Of a DNA stretch of 64,000 nucleotides, positions 42,009 to 55,637 are shown in pieces. The stretch is taken from contig JAFKAC010000050.1 of assembly GCA_025766275.1 (NCBI GenBank), forward strand, positions 186,001-250,000. The letters are read 5' to 3'. A program made the position numbers and the translations under genes. Each line of letters opens with the position of its first letter. Within the stretch, counting starts at the first letter, position 1. A model generated the notes under the pieces. It did not search any database. It worked only from the letters and a program-made list of their open reading frames with translations, and had not been told where the DNA came from. This stretch comes from Lactarius indigo (Eukaryota; Basidiomycota; Agaricomycetes; Russulales; Russulaceae).

Positions 42009-44805
42009 TTAGAGACGCTCTGGATTGTCACGGGGTCGTGTAATAGCCGCCAATGCCCTGCGCTGCAGTTCCCTCTTGTCCATCCGGATCGGCTCGCCGT
42101 CCTTAATCTCCCATACACCATCGCGGATATCCTCGTCTGGGTTGACGCTCACAATCTCCCGCACGGCCTCGCGGATGTGTTCGTCGCGGCCCGTATATCC
42201 TTGAAGTATTTTGCCTACCGTGTCGAGGAGTATGGCCATGATCGACTCCGGACACGAAAAATCCGAGAAGGTCCCACGACCTGGGATTATCAGGTCGCAA
42301 ATGATATTGAGCAGGATACAGTGTGTCCCGAGCGATTGCCTGCTCTCCTCCCAGTGGGAAGTGATGACCTTGAAGGTGGCAGTGTAGAAGACGCTGTTTG
42401 ATTCGTCTAAAGAAGATATCGATAAAAATGGTCGAATGGAGAGGAAGAAGAGTTCGGCGCTAGACCCAAGACCACCGCCATCGCGTACGTCTTGCAAGCG
42501 CCACAGTTGCCGTTTCATCAAGCCATTGGGCTGGCGCAGCGAAATAGGGACTCGGTCGACGGATTTCAGGTTTTCAAGCACCTCATCGTATCCCTCGACT
42601 TGCCCGCGTAAGACTTCACGAAGCTGTAGGCCGAGTTCAGCCAACGCTCGAAGCTGTTGTCCGGGGAGTATCAATCGAGGAGTGACCGGAGCGATACCTG
42701 TGGTCGGTGTATTGAAAGTATCATGTATGAAAAAGGATTCAGATCTGTGAGGTTCGTCGAGTGATACACCGGGGAGTTGCCGCATCAACTTGTGGGTAGC
42801 GTCGTCCATTGCATCTTGATAGAGAGAGATATGCCGGTCGACGTCCTCGATCCCGTCGGCCTCGGATTTAATGCGCTCTAAATCCGAAATCTGTTGTTCG
42901 TGAGTCAGTAGGATTTGTTCGACTTGCTCTCTAGTCCTCTTCTGGGTCCAGGACCCGAATGACCGGCGTAGGTCTTCAACGCGCTCCCATGCGGTCTTGA
43001 GATATTTGTCGATCCTGTGAGCGCCCTCCCGTCCCGCATCGTCCGGTTGTCCGTGTTCCGATTGAAAGCGCGCCAGTCCGATCACCGCGGTCCCGGCGAG
43101 CCCTTTCAGCCGGTTTCTGCCCAGTGTCCGCTGAATGTCCATGAGTGAAAGGCACGTCCAGCGTAGGATGAACGATGTGTCAGATGTAGTCGTCAGTGAT
43201 TGGTTGACCTTGTCGATTTGACCTATTTCGCTGACCAGCTTGGTGACGTCTCCAAACAAGTCCAATTGATAACCAACACAGCATACAAGTGAGGCCGTGG
43301 CTTCAACACATACGCGGATGCGCCTACGTCTTGCCTCCTCGTTTTTGAAATAGCTGTGATTGTTGCAGGTCTCGAAAAGGTACCTCACGGATCGAGACAT
43401 GGCGCCGATGGTGGCTCCGTCTAGCGGTTGTGGAGAATGAGGAGAAAGGGAGACTTGGGGACCGGATGGAGGACCATTCGGGGGCTTTGGCGTGCCGTAC
43501 GTGACCTCTTTCCAAACATCTTGGCCCCATTCAGTGTTGAAAGAGCCAGGGATCGCCAACACGAGTGGTTCCATCTCGGCGCCTGCCGCTTTCCTATTGA
43601 TCAACCATTGGATGGCGCGCACGTCACGGACTTTGCGTTTATCGGGATCCCCCATCACCACCTCTTCCTGACGTCTTTTGAATATCTTCAACCCTTGGAA
43701 GGGGTTGCGGTGACGCAAAAAGGATAGCGTGAGTATCCGTATGATTAAAGGTAACGTATCCGGGAACGGGGTCTGGTATAGCGATTTCGGGTACCGGAAT
43801 GACCTATACGTGTTGTATAGGGAGAGCGATCCGTAGGCGCAAATGGAAATGGTCGTGGTGACGCCAATAGAAGTGTTGACATTGAGAACGGAAATGCTCA
43901 GGCCGATGAAAAATAGGAGAAGCGAGAACCGAATCAAGAAAGAGACTATTTTTGCCATTAGCAGCGTTGACTGGGCGCCGTCGAAAAAAAATTGTCGAAA
44001 TCGCGCTCGCTTCAGAGGATGATCGTACTCCTGCAAGGCCTCCATATAGGATCGAACCCACTGTTGAATGAAGATCGCAAGAAGCGCTGCGCACAGACTG
44101 AGCACGAGACCACTCAGCCACATAATGTTCACTTGGACGGCTGTATGCGATGCCTTGAACGCTGGGTAAGGTGGTGGGGGAGTAGATGAGATAGAGACCT
44201 GCGGGGCGATAGACGCGATTTGCTGCGAGATCTGGGCAAGCATTGCAACCGATTGCTGCTGATAATATACGGATTGTTGCGCTGGATCCGGTTGCAAATC
44301 CTGAAGGCTGTCGACGAGGAAGGAAGTAATAACGCCAGCAAACAAGGCGCCCTGTGGAAACGTGGTTAGGTTTCAAGGTCTGCGCTGGGCACAGGAAGAT
44401 AGACGCACGAATGTAGGAACGCCATCCATTTCCGCTAATACGCCTTGGAACAGAGTTTCATCGTGGGCTTGAGCCTCTTCGCTGTAAAGGGACCAGAGGG
44501 CATTGGCACCATCGTCGAAATCCTTGCGCTTGCCTTGAGCTAGGCTATCTGAAGAATTATTCGTTGCTCCCCCTCCCGGGCGTGCGTCTGCAACATATCG
44601 CTGACTCGTTATATCGCTACGCACTCAACGACACAATATACGCACCAGGTTCCAAACGTCTTCCAGATGTCCCAGACCGCGACTGTTCCCCTACCTCATC
44701 TTTTGGGCCATCAATACTTGTCGGAAAAGAGATGATCTAAGATTTACCAAGAGATAGCTGTTCTCCTCGTTCGGGGTCACTTCTGCGTCCTCTGCGTCTG
44801 GCCAT
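42009..44805 (-). CDS. DUF6535 domain membrane protein, intact copy A, 859 aa
   Basis: Exons 44805-44748 (58 bp), 44587-44409 and 44351-42009, with phases consistent and GT-AG introns of 160 and 57 bases. Start ATG at 44805 (MARRRGRRSDPERGEQLSL). Exon 2 has FDDGANALWSLYSEEAQAHD, the usual N-terminal block of DUF6535 (PF20153). Exon 3 has membrane segments FAGVITSFLVDSL, IMWLSGLVLSLCAALLAIF and FLIRFSLLLFFIGLSI, then a long cytosolic-type helical region (GSFNTEWGQDVWKEV, YLFETCNNHSYF, FSCPESIMAIL). Function is not known; members are multi-pass proteins expanded in Agaricomycetes. It is the only copy here without frameshifts, so it is probably the functional one. It converges with phosphatase copy A and diverges from copy B. 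Confidence 0.88.
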
Positions 44806-45239
44806 TGCGATATCCACTAGAATGGGGTAAAATGATGGTAATAGAGTGAGGAGAGTAAGGAAGTTCAAGCTCAAGTGCTGCCTCTCCTCATGGCAGCAGC
44901 GGGTACCATAACCCTGCACGCTTTCACCTACCATCTGACACGAGTAATGAAATGCCCCAGCCTCATTTTCGGCGGCTGAGTTATAGAGGTCTTCTTGCAA
45001 ACAAGGGCCAGAACTCGAGACATTCAGATCTCAGATATCTGCCGTGTTGACACTAGCCTGAGCGATGCCAATGAATGGTCTAAAGCACGTAACCAACGCC
45101 GATAGATTCGGGATCCCCACACCCGGCGGTTGGCGACACATTCCACCTACATCCCCTCTCCTCCCTCCTCCTGTTCATCGCTACAATGCTCGCTGCCTCG
45201 GTCAACATCCCTTTGTTGTGACCTTATATTAAAGACGCC
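44806..45239. promoter_or_regulatory. Divergent region between DUF6535 A and phosphatase B
   Basis: It contains AAGCACGTAACCAA (45083-45096), conserved in the equivalent place of the other cassettes. The CACGT core resembles Pho4/NUC-1-type bHLH sites that control fungal acid phosphatases. Conservation may simply be shared descent. Confidence 0.4.
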
Positions 45240-46299
45240 GCAGTTTGTCCCCCGAGGGCCCTCTCGTTGAACAATGGTAGGCGCCAAACCCAAGATCTTC
45301 TCCGGCAAAAGCCGCAAAACCATCTTATTCTAACTTACCATTCTGGTCGATTTCACGGTTATTTGTACGTTAACACTTCCACACCCGCACATACCTTCTA
45401 TATACGCAAGTACAACCCTATCATTTGCTATAATTCAGTTATCCCGGTCACCTCCCGCTTTGCGCTTCATCGCAACTTCAACGACTTTGCCGCCGTCATC
45501 ACGTCCCTTAGTGGCTGTTCGTGACACCCAATATGGTCGACGATGGCTATGATACCAGCATTGACCTTGCAGTCCAATGAGTCGATTATTGGCTCATCCC
45601 GTTACACTACTCAACGACATCAGCTTCGACGACACCACACTTTGATCTTCCTCACCTCAACGAAACCGAGACATACACCGTCAACAACCGCATCCTCGCC
45701 CTGCTGCTTGAAGGTTCTGTCTCTGAGAGTTCTCATAGTACTGTCGACTCGACCTACTAGACACATTACTGCTCACTCTCTACCGCGGAGGAAAACTGGG
45801 GCCACTGCTCGCTCGGCTGCGGCGACATGTATAAGTACGTCCTACCTCTCCCCCAACTCCTCAAGCTAAGCTCTGTCCCACAGAACGCTCTCGAATGTCT
45901 ACTCCTTCGTCGCCAACGCACAGGCTACATCAACCTCTACATCACCATCGCTGATATTCCGCTGACGATCACTACCGGCATAATCTCGGGCCCGCACAAC
46001 GCGCAGTACTACGTGCCCGAAACAGCGCCGAACACGTCCACCGTCAGCGCAGGGGTGGTCCCGTCTTTGTCGCATCGGGTCTTGACATCAGCTTCACCAC
46101 CGCCAAAGCTCCCGCGCCCGTCAACCTCACCTCCCAGGGCAAGACGGTGCCGTGGCTTCGCCCACGGGTTGCAGCGGCGTCGTCTGACACATCATCCAGT
46201 GGCAGCGGTAATAGCGCGGCTGGCGCCAAGGAGGGCATGGTCGGCGGCATGGTGCCAGGCATACTTCTTACGGGCGTTATGATGCTTCTTCTGGCTTGA
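45240..46299 (+). pseudogene. Acid phosphatase (PF04185-like) pseudogene, copy B
   Basis: It retains the N-terminal part (TFYIRKYNPIICYNSV, HRNFNDFAA near 45400-45500), the middle (LNETETYTVNN region near 45655), an intron near 45836-45881, and the C-terminal GPI-type tail ending at 46299. Defects: a one-base loss before SLSG, TGA at the QW site (near 45579), TAG in the STY.THY motif (near 45758), and a shift after the intron. Not functional. Confidence 0.72.
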
Positions 46300-46676
46300 G
46301 CGGACTACACGGTAGGCGCAATGGGCGAGTGGTGTTGGTTTCCTGGTTTGGCCAGGACTTAGCTTAGGTTGTCGTGTGTGAGACTTGAGTTTCCTTACTT
46401 TAAAACTGATTTTAATGAGCACCGTATCGCCGTGCCGACATGAAAATACGTTTATACTGAGATTGGCTGGTATTATTGAATAGCTGCAGCGTCGCGCTAT
46501 CCGAGCATCTTTGCCACACGCCATCCTGTGTCCCTATTTACGCATGACCTGAGATAACCATCTCCCTATTCAGCACGTCCTGAGCTAGGAATGGACTTGG
46601 CAATCGCAAGGTGTAGTGATCATTACATGTGTTCCTAGTCCACAGTTGTACAGAATTAAGAAGACTTGTGCCTCTA

Positions 46677-49486
46677 CTAGTCTACGGAAGCTGCAACAAT
46701 GGGTTCGAGATGCTGTGGGTTACCACGGAATCGTGGAAATGCCTCCAATGCCCTGTGCCGCAGCTCCCTCTTGTCCATCCGGATCGGATCAGCGTCCTGG
46801 ATTTCTCGTACACCATAGTGGGTATCCTCGTCGGGGCTGGCACTCTCAATTTCCAGCACAGCCTCGCGGATACCCTCATCCGGACCCTCATATTCTCGAA
46901 GCAAGTCGCCTGCCATGTTGACGAGCGCAGTCGTGATGGACTCCGGGTATGAATAATCCGAGAAGGTCCCACGACCCGGGATAATGAGGTCGCAAATGAT
47001 ATTAAGAAGGATACAGTGCGTCGCGAGAGATTCCTTGCTCTTCTCCCAGTGGGACTTGATAGTGTTGAAGGTGCCGGAGTAGAAGACGCTATTCGATTCG
47101 TGGAACGGAGATATCGATAAAAGTTGTCGAAGGGAGAGGAAGAAAAGTTCGACAGTAAATCCAAGACCGCTGCCGTCCCGTAGATCTTGCAGACGCCACA
47201 ACTGCCGTCTCACCAAGCCATCGGGTCGACGTAGAGCAACAGGGATTTTGTCGACGGATTTCAGGCTCTCAACCACTTCCACGTACCCCTCGGCAACCTG
47301 ACCACCCAGGACTTCGCGAAGCTTTCGGCCGAGTCTCGCCAACACTTTAAGCTGTTTTCCAGGGAATATCAACTGCGGGGTGAGTGGAGCGCTACCCGTG
47401 ATTGGCGTATTGAAAATATCATTTATCAGTGAGGGAGAGGATCGGTGGGGTTCGTCGAATGATACAGGAAGTTGCCGAATCAGCCCGTAAGTAGCGTTAT
47501 CCATCGCGTCTTGATAAACAGAGATCTCTCAGTCGAGGTTTTCATGTGATCGGCTTCGACTTGAATGTGCTCCAGCTCCGCAATCTGCTGTTCGTGGTTT
47601 CGTAGGATCTCTTCGGCTTGCTCTTTGGCGCCATCCTGGGACCAGGGCTCGAACGCTTGACGTAGGTCCTCAACGCACTCCCATGCTGTCCGGAGAGATT
47701 CGTCGATCCTCTGAGTGCCTTCTCGTCCCGTCTCGTCTGGTTGTCCGTATTCCGGTTGTTTGTTCACCGCGTACCCAGCGGGTACCTGCAGCTGGTTTCT
47801 GCTGAGTATGCGCTGAATGTCCATGAGTGAGAGGCACGTCCAGCGTATAGCGAATGATGTATCGGATGTGATAGTCGGTGAATTGACGTTTTCAATATGG
47901 CCGATTTCGCTGAGCACCTTGGCGACTTCTCCAAACCAGTCGAGTCGATAGTCGACACGGCATATGAGCTCCGCCGCGGCCTCAACGCAAGCGCGCATGC
48001 GCCTATGTCTTGCCTCCTCGTTTTCGAAATGACTGTGGTGATTGCAGGTCTCGAAAAGGTATCCCAAGGATCGAGAAATTTTGTCAACGGCGGTTCCTTC
48101 TTGCGGACGTGGGGGATAAGGTGTAGAGGAGACTTGACGACCAGCGGGTGGAGGGCCTGTTGGAGGCTCTGACGTGCTGTGCGCGAGCTCTTTCCAAACA
48201 TCTTGGCCCCATCTGGTGTTGAAAGAGCCAGGGATCGCCAACAGGAGCGGTTCCATCTCGGCGTTTGCCGCTTTCCTATCGATCAACCATAAGATGGCCT
48301 CCACGTCACGGTCTTTGCGTTCATCGGACTCCTCCATCACCACCTGTTCTTGACGTGCTTTGAGTATCGAAAACTGTTTGGAGGGAGAGCGGCGACCGAA
48401 ACTGGATAGCACGAGCGCCCGTATAAATAAAGCTAGCGTATCAGGGAGCGGGGTCTGGTATAGCGACTCCGAGTGCCAGAGAGACATAAACGTGCTGTAC
48501 AGGGAGAGTGATACGTAGGCGCAAATGGCAATGGTCGTGGCGACGCCAATGACGATGTCGGCATTGATAACGAAAATGCTCAGGCCGATAAAAAAATAGG
48601 AGAAGCGAGGTCCGAATCAACAAAGGGACCGATCTTGCCATTAATCGCGTTAACAAAGTGCCTTGGAAAAAAAATTGTCGAAATCGCGCCCGCTTCAGAG
48701 GATGGTCGTACCGCTGCAAGGCCTCCATATAGGATCGGACCCGCTGTTGAACGAAAGTCGCAAGAAGCGCCGCAGACAGACTGAGCACGAGACCAAGCAG
48801 CCACGCAAAGTTCGCTAGTGGGAGGGCTGTATCCGATGTCTCGAATGTTGGGTAAGGTGGTGGGGGAGTAGGTGAGATAGAGACCTGTGGGGCGATAGAT
48901 GCGATTTGCTGTGAGATCTGGGAGAGCATTGCAACCGATTGCTGCTGATAGTATACCGATGGTTCTGTGGGATCCGGTTGGAAATCCTTAAGACTATCGA
49001 TGAGGAAGGAAGTGAGAACGGCAGCAAACAAGCCGGCCTGTGGAAACGCGGTTAGGATTCACGGTCTGTGTCGGACACGGGAAGATAGGCGCACAAATGT
49101 AGGAACACCATCCATTTCTGCTAATATGCCATGGAACAGAGCTTCGTCGTGGGTTTGGGCCTCTTTGCTGTAAAGGGACCAGAGGGCATTGGCACCGTCA
49201 TCGAAATCCTTTTTTTTTCTTTGCTTTTTGGATCCATCCTTGCGCTCGCCATCTGAGGAATTGTTCATCACACACTCTCCTGGGTCTACAACATATCACC
49301 CGCTCGTCAGATCTCCACGCACTCGACGATACAAGATACGCACCAAGAATCTCTGACCGCGCCTCTTCCTCTAACTCATCTTTTGGACCATCAATAACTC
49401 GTCAGAAAAGAGACAACCTAGGACTCACCAAGAGGTAGCTGTTCTCCTCGTTCGGGGTCACCTCTGCGGCTTGTACGTCTGGGCAT
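46677..49486 (-). pseudogene. DUF6535 protein, copy B, two frameshifts
   Basis: Exon 1 49486-49429 (58 bp, MPRRTSRRGDPERG), exon 2 around 49280-49107 (FDDGANALWSLYSKEAQTHD) and exon 3 from about 49036. Compared with copy A there is one extra A in the run 48590-48596, inside the LLLFF membrane segment, and a one-base loss near 47521-47530 (ERSLFIKTRW instead of ISVYQDAMDD). The remaining sequence follows copy A to the stop at 46677. Probably inactive. Confidence 0.85.
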
Positions 49487-50069
49487 TGCGATATCCACTA
49501 GAACGAGCTGAGCCGATGGTTATAGAGCGAGGGGAGAAAGGAGGTTCAAGCTCAAGTGCAGCCCACGATACGGTATAATCAGGCGGCCTCATGGCAGCAG
49601 CGTGTAACATCATCCTGTGCGCTTTCATCTGACACGAGTAATGGAACGTTCCGGCCTTATTTTCCCCGGCTGAGTATAGAGATCTCCTTGAAAACCGGGG
49701 CCAGAACTCGAAGCATAAAGGGCGCAATAATTTAAGATACTGTAGCTGGGATGACAAAACAGGTTCAGATCAACCACAGTCGCGACGAGTGATTCCCAGA
49801 ATGATTGCAAGCGAATGGGTCCGAAGCACGTAATCAACACTGCACCGATCATAGCCTGAGACTCGGAAGCAAGCGCCGGGGGCGGAACGGGATTTCCCGG
49901 CCGGGGTGGTCCAACGCCTCGGCGACACTTTCCACTCACTGGTACGTCCCCTCCTGTTCATTCCTGCAGTGCTTGCCGACGAGGCCCCATTGTACATTAC
50001 ATACTTTGGTTGCGACCTTATTTCGCAGGCGCTGCAGTTTGTCACCCGAGGGCCTCTCGTTGGATCCAC
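49487..50069. promoter_or_regulatory. Divergent region between DUF6535 B and phosphatase C
   Basis: It contains AAGCACGTAATCAA (49824-49837), the counterpart of the CACGT element at 45083. No gene supported. Confidence 0.35.
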
Positions 50070-50763
50070 CGACAATGGCAGGCTCCAACCCCAAGATCTT
50101 CCCCAGTACTCTGATCCTCCTCACTTTTGACGAAACTGGGACGTCGACAAATCATCCTAGCCATACTCCTGTAGTCCCTGAGAGTGCACATTGCGCTATC
50201 TACTTGACCTTCTACATGCACTACTCATCACTCTCCACCGTGTAGGCGAACTGGGGTCTCAACTCGCTCGGCCGTGGCGACACGAACAAGTATGTCCTAT
50301 CTTATCTTTCCCCAATTCCCCTCCAGCTAACCTCGCGCCCCACAGGACGCTCTCAAATGTCTACTCCTTCGTCGCCAACGCTACGAACTACACCAACCTC
50401 GACATCTCCATCGCCGATATCATACTGACGAACACCACTGGCATAATTTCAGGTCCGCTCAACGCACCGTACTGCGTGCCCGTTACAGCGCCCAACGCGT
50501 CTGCCGTCGGCGCGGGCGGCGGTCCCGTCTTTGTTGCGTCGGGCGTCAACACCAGCTTTACTGCCGCCAAAGCTCCCGCGCCCGTCAATCTCACCGCGCA
50601 AGGCAAGACGGTGCCGTGGCTCGGCCCCCGCGTTGCGGCGGCGTCGTCCAACACATCGTCCAGTGGCAGCGGTAATGGCGTGGCTGGTGCCAGGGAGGGC
50701 ATGGTGGGCGCCACGGTACTCGGCGCGGTCCTTGCGAGTGTTGTGATGCTCCTTCTCGCTTGA
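50070..50763 (+). pseudogene. Acid phosphatase (PF04185-like) pseudogene, copy C, internally deleted
   Basis: The 5' part jumps from a KIF-like start directly to STLILLTFDETG, so the N-terminal half is deleted. TAG interrupts STV.ANWGL (50243). After an intron ending CACAG at 50345 the last exon is open and the best preserved in the array: TLSNVYSFVANATNYTNLDI, VNTSFTAAKAPAPVNLTAQ, TVPWLGPRVAAASSNTSSSG, then a hydrophobic GPI tail ATVLGAVLASVVMLLLA ending at 50763. Not functional as a whole. Confidence 0.75.
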
Positions 50764-51165
50764 GGGGCGGATTGCGCGCGACAGCGCGAATGGTGTTGGT
50801 TCGCTGGTTCGACCAGGACACAGTTTAGCTAATGTTTGGTTGTCGTGTGTCAGACTTGGGATTTCATACTCTCAAACTGATGCTGATTTGCTTTCGTACC
50901 TTGGTGCCAACATGAAAATACGCGTATACACCCCCTGATATGAGATCGGCCGCTGCAGCGTCACGCTATTTGAGCATCTTTGTTGCGGGCCATCCTGTGT
51001 CCATCTACGCGTGACTTGAGATAGCCATCTCCCGTACGGAGCTAGGAATGGACTAGGCAGTCGCAAGAAATCGTAGTGATCATTACATGTGTTCCTGGTC
51101 CACAGTTGTACATAAGGAAACTCGTGCCCCCAGCTTACGAAAACGGCAACAACGGGTTCGGGATG

Positions 51166-53894
51166 CTATGGGTTACTACGGAATCGTGAAAATACCTTCA
51201 ATGCCTTGCGCCGCAGGTCCCTTCTGTCCATCCGGATCAGATCGCAGTCCTCGATTTCCCGTACACCATCGCGGATATCCTTGTCTGGCTTGGCGCTCTC
51301 AATCTCCCGCACAGTATCGCGGATATGTTCGTCGCGGCCCGTATATCCTTGAACTATTTTGCCTACCGTGTCAAGGAGTATGGTCGTGATCGACTCCGGA
51401 CACGAAAAATCGGAGAAGATTCCACGGCCTGGGATTATTAGGTCGTAAATGATATTAAGCAGGATACAGTGCGTCCCGACCGATTGCCTGCTCTCCCCCA
51501 GTGGGACGTGATAACCTTGAAGGTGCCAGTATAGAGGACGCTGCTTTGTTCGTCCAAAGAAGATATCGATAAAAGTCGTCGAAGGGAGAGGAAGAAAAGT
51601 TCGATAGTGAACCCAAGACCACCGCCGTCGCGTACATCTTGCAGGCGCCACAGTTGCCGTTTCATCAAGCCATTGGGCCGACGTAGAGCAACAGGGACTT
51701 TGTCGACCGTTTTCAGGCTTTCGAGAACCTCCTCGTATCCCTCGGCAATCTGACCATCCAGGACTTCACGAAGCCGTAAGCCAAGTCTGGCCAACGCTTG
51801 GAGTTGTTGTCCGGGGAGTATCAATTGAGGAGTGACGGCGGGGCTAGCTGTGACTGGCGTATTGAAAGTATCGCGTATCAAAAGGGATTCAGATCGGTGA
51901 GGCTCGTAGAATGATACACCGGGGAGTTGCCGCATCACCCTGTGGGTAGCATCGTCCATTGCATCTTGATAAACAGAGATCTCCCGGTCGACGACCGCCA
52001 GCCCGTCGGCCTCGGATTTAATGCGCTCTAAATCCGAAATCTGTTGTCCGTGAGTCAGTAGGATTTGCTCGACTTGCTCGACTTGCTCTCTGGTCCTCTT
52101 CTGGGCCCAGGGCTCGAATGCCCGGCGTAGGTCCTCAACGCGCTCCCATGCGGTCTTGAGACATTCATCGACCCTCTGAGCGCCCTCCCGTCCCGCATCG
52201 TCCGGTTGTCCGTGTTCCGATTGAAAGCGTGCCAGTCCGTTCACTGCGGACCCAGCGAGCACTTTCAGCTGGTTGCTGCCCAGTGTCTGCTGAATGTCCA
52301 CGAGTGAAAGGCACGTCCAACGTATGATGAACGATGTGTCGGATGTAGTTGTTAGTGACTGGTTGATCTTTTCAATATGGCCTATTTCGCTGACCAGCTT
52401 GCTGACGTCTCCAAACGAGTTCAAACGATAACCGATACAGCATACAAGTGAGGCTGTGGCTTCGACGCATGCGCGCATGCGCCTACGTCTTGCCTCTTCG
52501 TTTTGGAAATAGCTGTGATTATTGCAGGTCTCGAAAAGGTACCTCACGGATCGAGACATGGTGTCGGTGGTGGCTACTTCTAGCGGTTGTGGGGAATGAG
52601 GAGAAAGGAGACTTGGGGACCGGACGGAGGACCCGTCGGAAGCTCGGAGGTGTCGCGCGCCTGAGAGGAGACCTGTTTCCAAACATCTTGGCCCCATTCG
52701 GTGTTGAAAGAGCCAGGGATCGCCAGCACGAGCGGTTCCGCCTCGGCATTCGCCGCGGTTCTATTGATCAACCATTGGATGGCGCGTGCGTCACGGTGTT
52801 TGCGGCCATCGCTCTCCCCCATCAGTCCCCGTTCTTGACTGGGGGTAAGCTTGTCTCCAAATGTGGGCGCGAAGACTGCCGCAGCGGACCTCAAAATAGG
52901 CGGCAAGGCCAGAAATAAAAAAATCCAAATATATAAGGTCGTGACGCCGCCAATAGTTTGGTTGACATTGAATGTGGAAATGCTCATGCCGAAAAAAAAT
53001 AGGATGACTGAGCTATTGATAAACAAAGTGTGTTGTTCGCCAACCTCTTCATAGACCGGGTGTCATCGAAAAAAAGTTGTCGAAGCCGCGATCGCTTCAG
53101 AGGATGATCGTACCGCTCAAAGACCCCCATATAGGATCGAACCCACAGTTGAACGAAAATTGCCAAAAGTGCTGCACCCAGACTATGAATGAGGCCGATG
53201 ACCCAGACAGTGTTCACCGCCAAGTCTGAATTTGATGGGTGGAATACCGGATAAGGTGGTGGGGGAGTAGATGGGACAGAGACCTGTGGAGCAATAGATG
53301 CAATTTGCTGTGAGATCTGGGCGAGCATCGCGACAGATTGTTGCTGATAGTATACCGATTGTTGAGCAGGGTCCGGTTGCAGATTCTTAAGACTGTCGAC
53401 GAGGAAGGAAGTGAGAACGGCAGCAAACAAGCCGGCCTGTGGAAACGCTCGTGAATTCGAGTCGGCGCTGAACGCGAGAAGATAGACACACAAATGTGGG
53501 GACTCCATTCATATCCGCTGATATGCCTTGGAGCACAGCTTCGTCGTGGGTTTGAGCTTCTTTGTTGTAAAGGGACCAGAGGGCATTGGCGCCATCATCG
53601 AAATCCCTGCGCTCGCTTCGAGCCTCTGGACGAGATGGGCCATCTAATGAATTGTTCGTTGCTCTCCCTCCTGAGTCTACAGCATATCACCGACCCGTCA
53701 GATCTCCACGCACCCGAAGACACAAGATACGCACTCGGGTCCAAACGTCTTCCAGGAGTCTCTGACCGCGTCTCTTCCCCTAATTCACCTTTTTGGTCAC
53801 TAATACCCGTCAGATAAGAGATGATCTAACACTCACCTCGAGGTAGCTGGTCTGCTCGTTCGAGGTCACCTCTGCGGCTTAGGCGTCTGAGCAT
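51166..53894 (-). pseudogene. DUF6535 protein, copy C, three frameshifts
   Basis: Exon 1 53894-53837 (MLRRLSRRGDLERADQLPR), exon 2 around 53680-53515 (FDDGANALWSLYNKEAQTHD) and exon 3 from about 53441. Relative to copies A and D: one extra base near 53030 in the third membrane segment, one base lost near 52607 (AAAGGAG for AAAGGGAG), and one base lost near 51492 (CTCTCCCCC for CTCTCCTCCC). It otherwise follows the family to 51166. Confidence 0.85.
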
Positions 53895-54479
53895 TGCGAT
53901 ATCTACTAGAATGAACTGAAATGATGTTATAGAGTGAGGGGGGGAAGGAGGTTCAAGCTCAACTGCAGCCCTTCATACGGGTAAAATCAGGTCGCCTCAT
54001 GCGCAGCAGCATGTACCATAATCCTGTGCGCTTTTATCTGACACGAGTAATGGAACATTCGGGCCATATTTCCCCGGCTGAGATCTTGAAATCGGGGGCC
54101 AGAACTCGAAGCATAAAGTTTGCAACGATTTCAGATACTGTAGCTGGGTTGACAAGACAGGTTAAGGCCAACAGTCGCAACTAGCGGTGCAAGCGAATGG
54201 GCCCGAAGCACGTAACCAACACCAGCATTGTCATGACCTGGGTCAGACCCGCGATTCGGGGTCGGGTAGTCTGACTCCGACCTGTCACGCGTCACGGTTA
54301 ATGTGACACATATTTTCCATCGTCACTCACGTGTTCTTTCCCACGTGCCACTTTCCTTTTTATCGCAGCTTCGGGCTGGGGAGCAATTGGTCCACTGGCA
54401 CAAGCCGTAATGACTATGCGGACGAAGTGATTCCAAAAATGGTCTTACCCTGAGTCAGGCTGAAACACTGAACAATATT
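53895..54479. promoter_or_regulatory. Divergent region between DUF6535 C and phosphatase D
   Basis: It contains AAGCACGTAACCAA (54206-54219). It is followed by about 200 bases not shared with other units (54235-54440, beginning GACCTGGGTCAGACCC), perhaps a small insertion, which adds two further CACGTG-type words (about 54328, 54342). Confidence 0.4.
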
Positions 54480-55337
54480 GCTTCACTTCCGTTAACCACC
54501 TCAACACCTCCGAACCCCCATATACAGTACCTACTACGTACGCAAGCACAACCGTTTTCTATGATTCGGTTGCCTCGGTCCCCTCCCGCCTTACACGTCA
54601 TCGCAGCTTTAATGGCTTTGCCGCCGACGTCAATGCTTCAGCCATCCCTCAGTGGCTATTCGTGACACTCAACATGTTCAACGATATCCATGATACCACC
54701 ATTGACTTTGCTGTAGATTACTGGCTCGTCCCATTGCTCAACGACACCAACCAGGACACCAACTTCAACGACAACCGTACTCTGACCCTTCTCACCTTTG
54801 ACGAAACTGAGACACACCGTCAACAACCGCATCCTCGCCATACTACCTGGGGTCTCGGGTCGCTTGACTGCAGCAACATGAACAAGTACGTCCACCGTCT
54901 CTCTAATTCCCTAAGCTAACGCCCGTCCCACGGGACACTCTCGAACGTCTACTCCTTCACTGCCAACACAACTGGCCACACCAACCTCGACATCTCGCTG
55001 ACGAACATCACAGGCACGATCCTGGGTCCGCTCAACGTGCAGTACAACGTTCTGATCACGGCGCTAAACCCATCTGCTATCGGTGCGGGCGACGGTCCCG
55101 TCTTGGTCGCATCAGGCGCTGACATCAGCTTTGCTGCCGCCTATGCTCCTGCGCCCCGTCGACCTGACCGCTCAGGGAAAGACGGTGCCGTGGCTCGGCC
55201 CCCGCGTTGCAGCGGCGTCGTTCAAAATATCGTCCAGTGGCAACGGTAATGGCGCAGCTGGCTCTAGGGAGGGTATGGTCGGCGCCACGGTACTCGGCGC
55301 GGTCCTTGCGGGTGTCGTGACGCTCCTTCTGGCTTGA
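54480..55337 (+). pseudogene. Acid phosphatase (PF04185-like) pseudogene, copy D
   Basis: A fragmentary first half is recognisable (QWLFVTLNMFNDIHDTTIDF near 54650-54715, LLTFDETETHRQQ near 54790 with a shift). The STY.THYSSL and ANW segment is deleted. After the intron the C-terminal exon has one shift (near 55155). It ends with a Ser/Gly linker and hydrophobic tail (ATVLGAVLAGVVTLLLA) at 55337. Not functional. Confidence 0.72.
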
Positions 55338-55637
55338 TCTTTTGGTTCGCCGGTTCGGCCAGGACTTGGTTTAGCTAATGTTTGGCTGTCGTGTGTCGGA
55401 CTTGGATTTCATACTTTAAAATTGATGCTGATTAGCCTTCGTACCTTGGTTCCAACATGAAAATACGCGTTTACACTGCCTGATATGAGATCGGCCGCTG
55501 CGACGTCAATCTACGCATGACTTGAGATAGCTATCTCCCGTACTGAGCAAGGAATGGACTTAGCAATCGCAAGAAATTGTAGTGATCATTACATGTATTC
55601 CTAGTCGACAGTTACAGAAGTAAGGAAACTCGTGCCT

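Noticed and set aside
43804..44376. 190-codon minus frame overlapping DUF6535 copy A
   Set aside because: It is another frame of exon 3 and intron 2; exon 3 in the main frame explains the sequence with membrane segments and family motifs.
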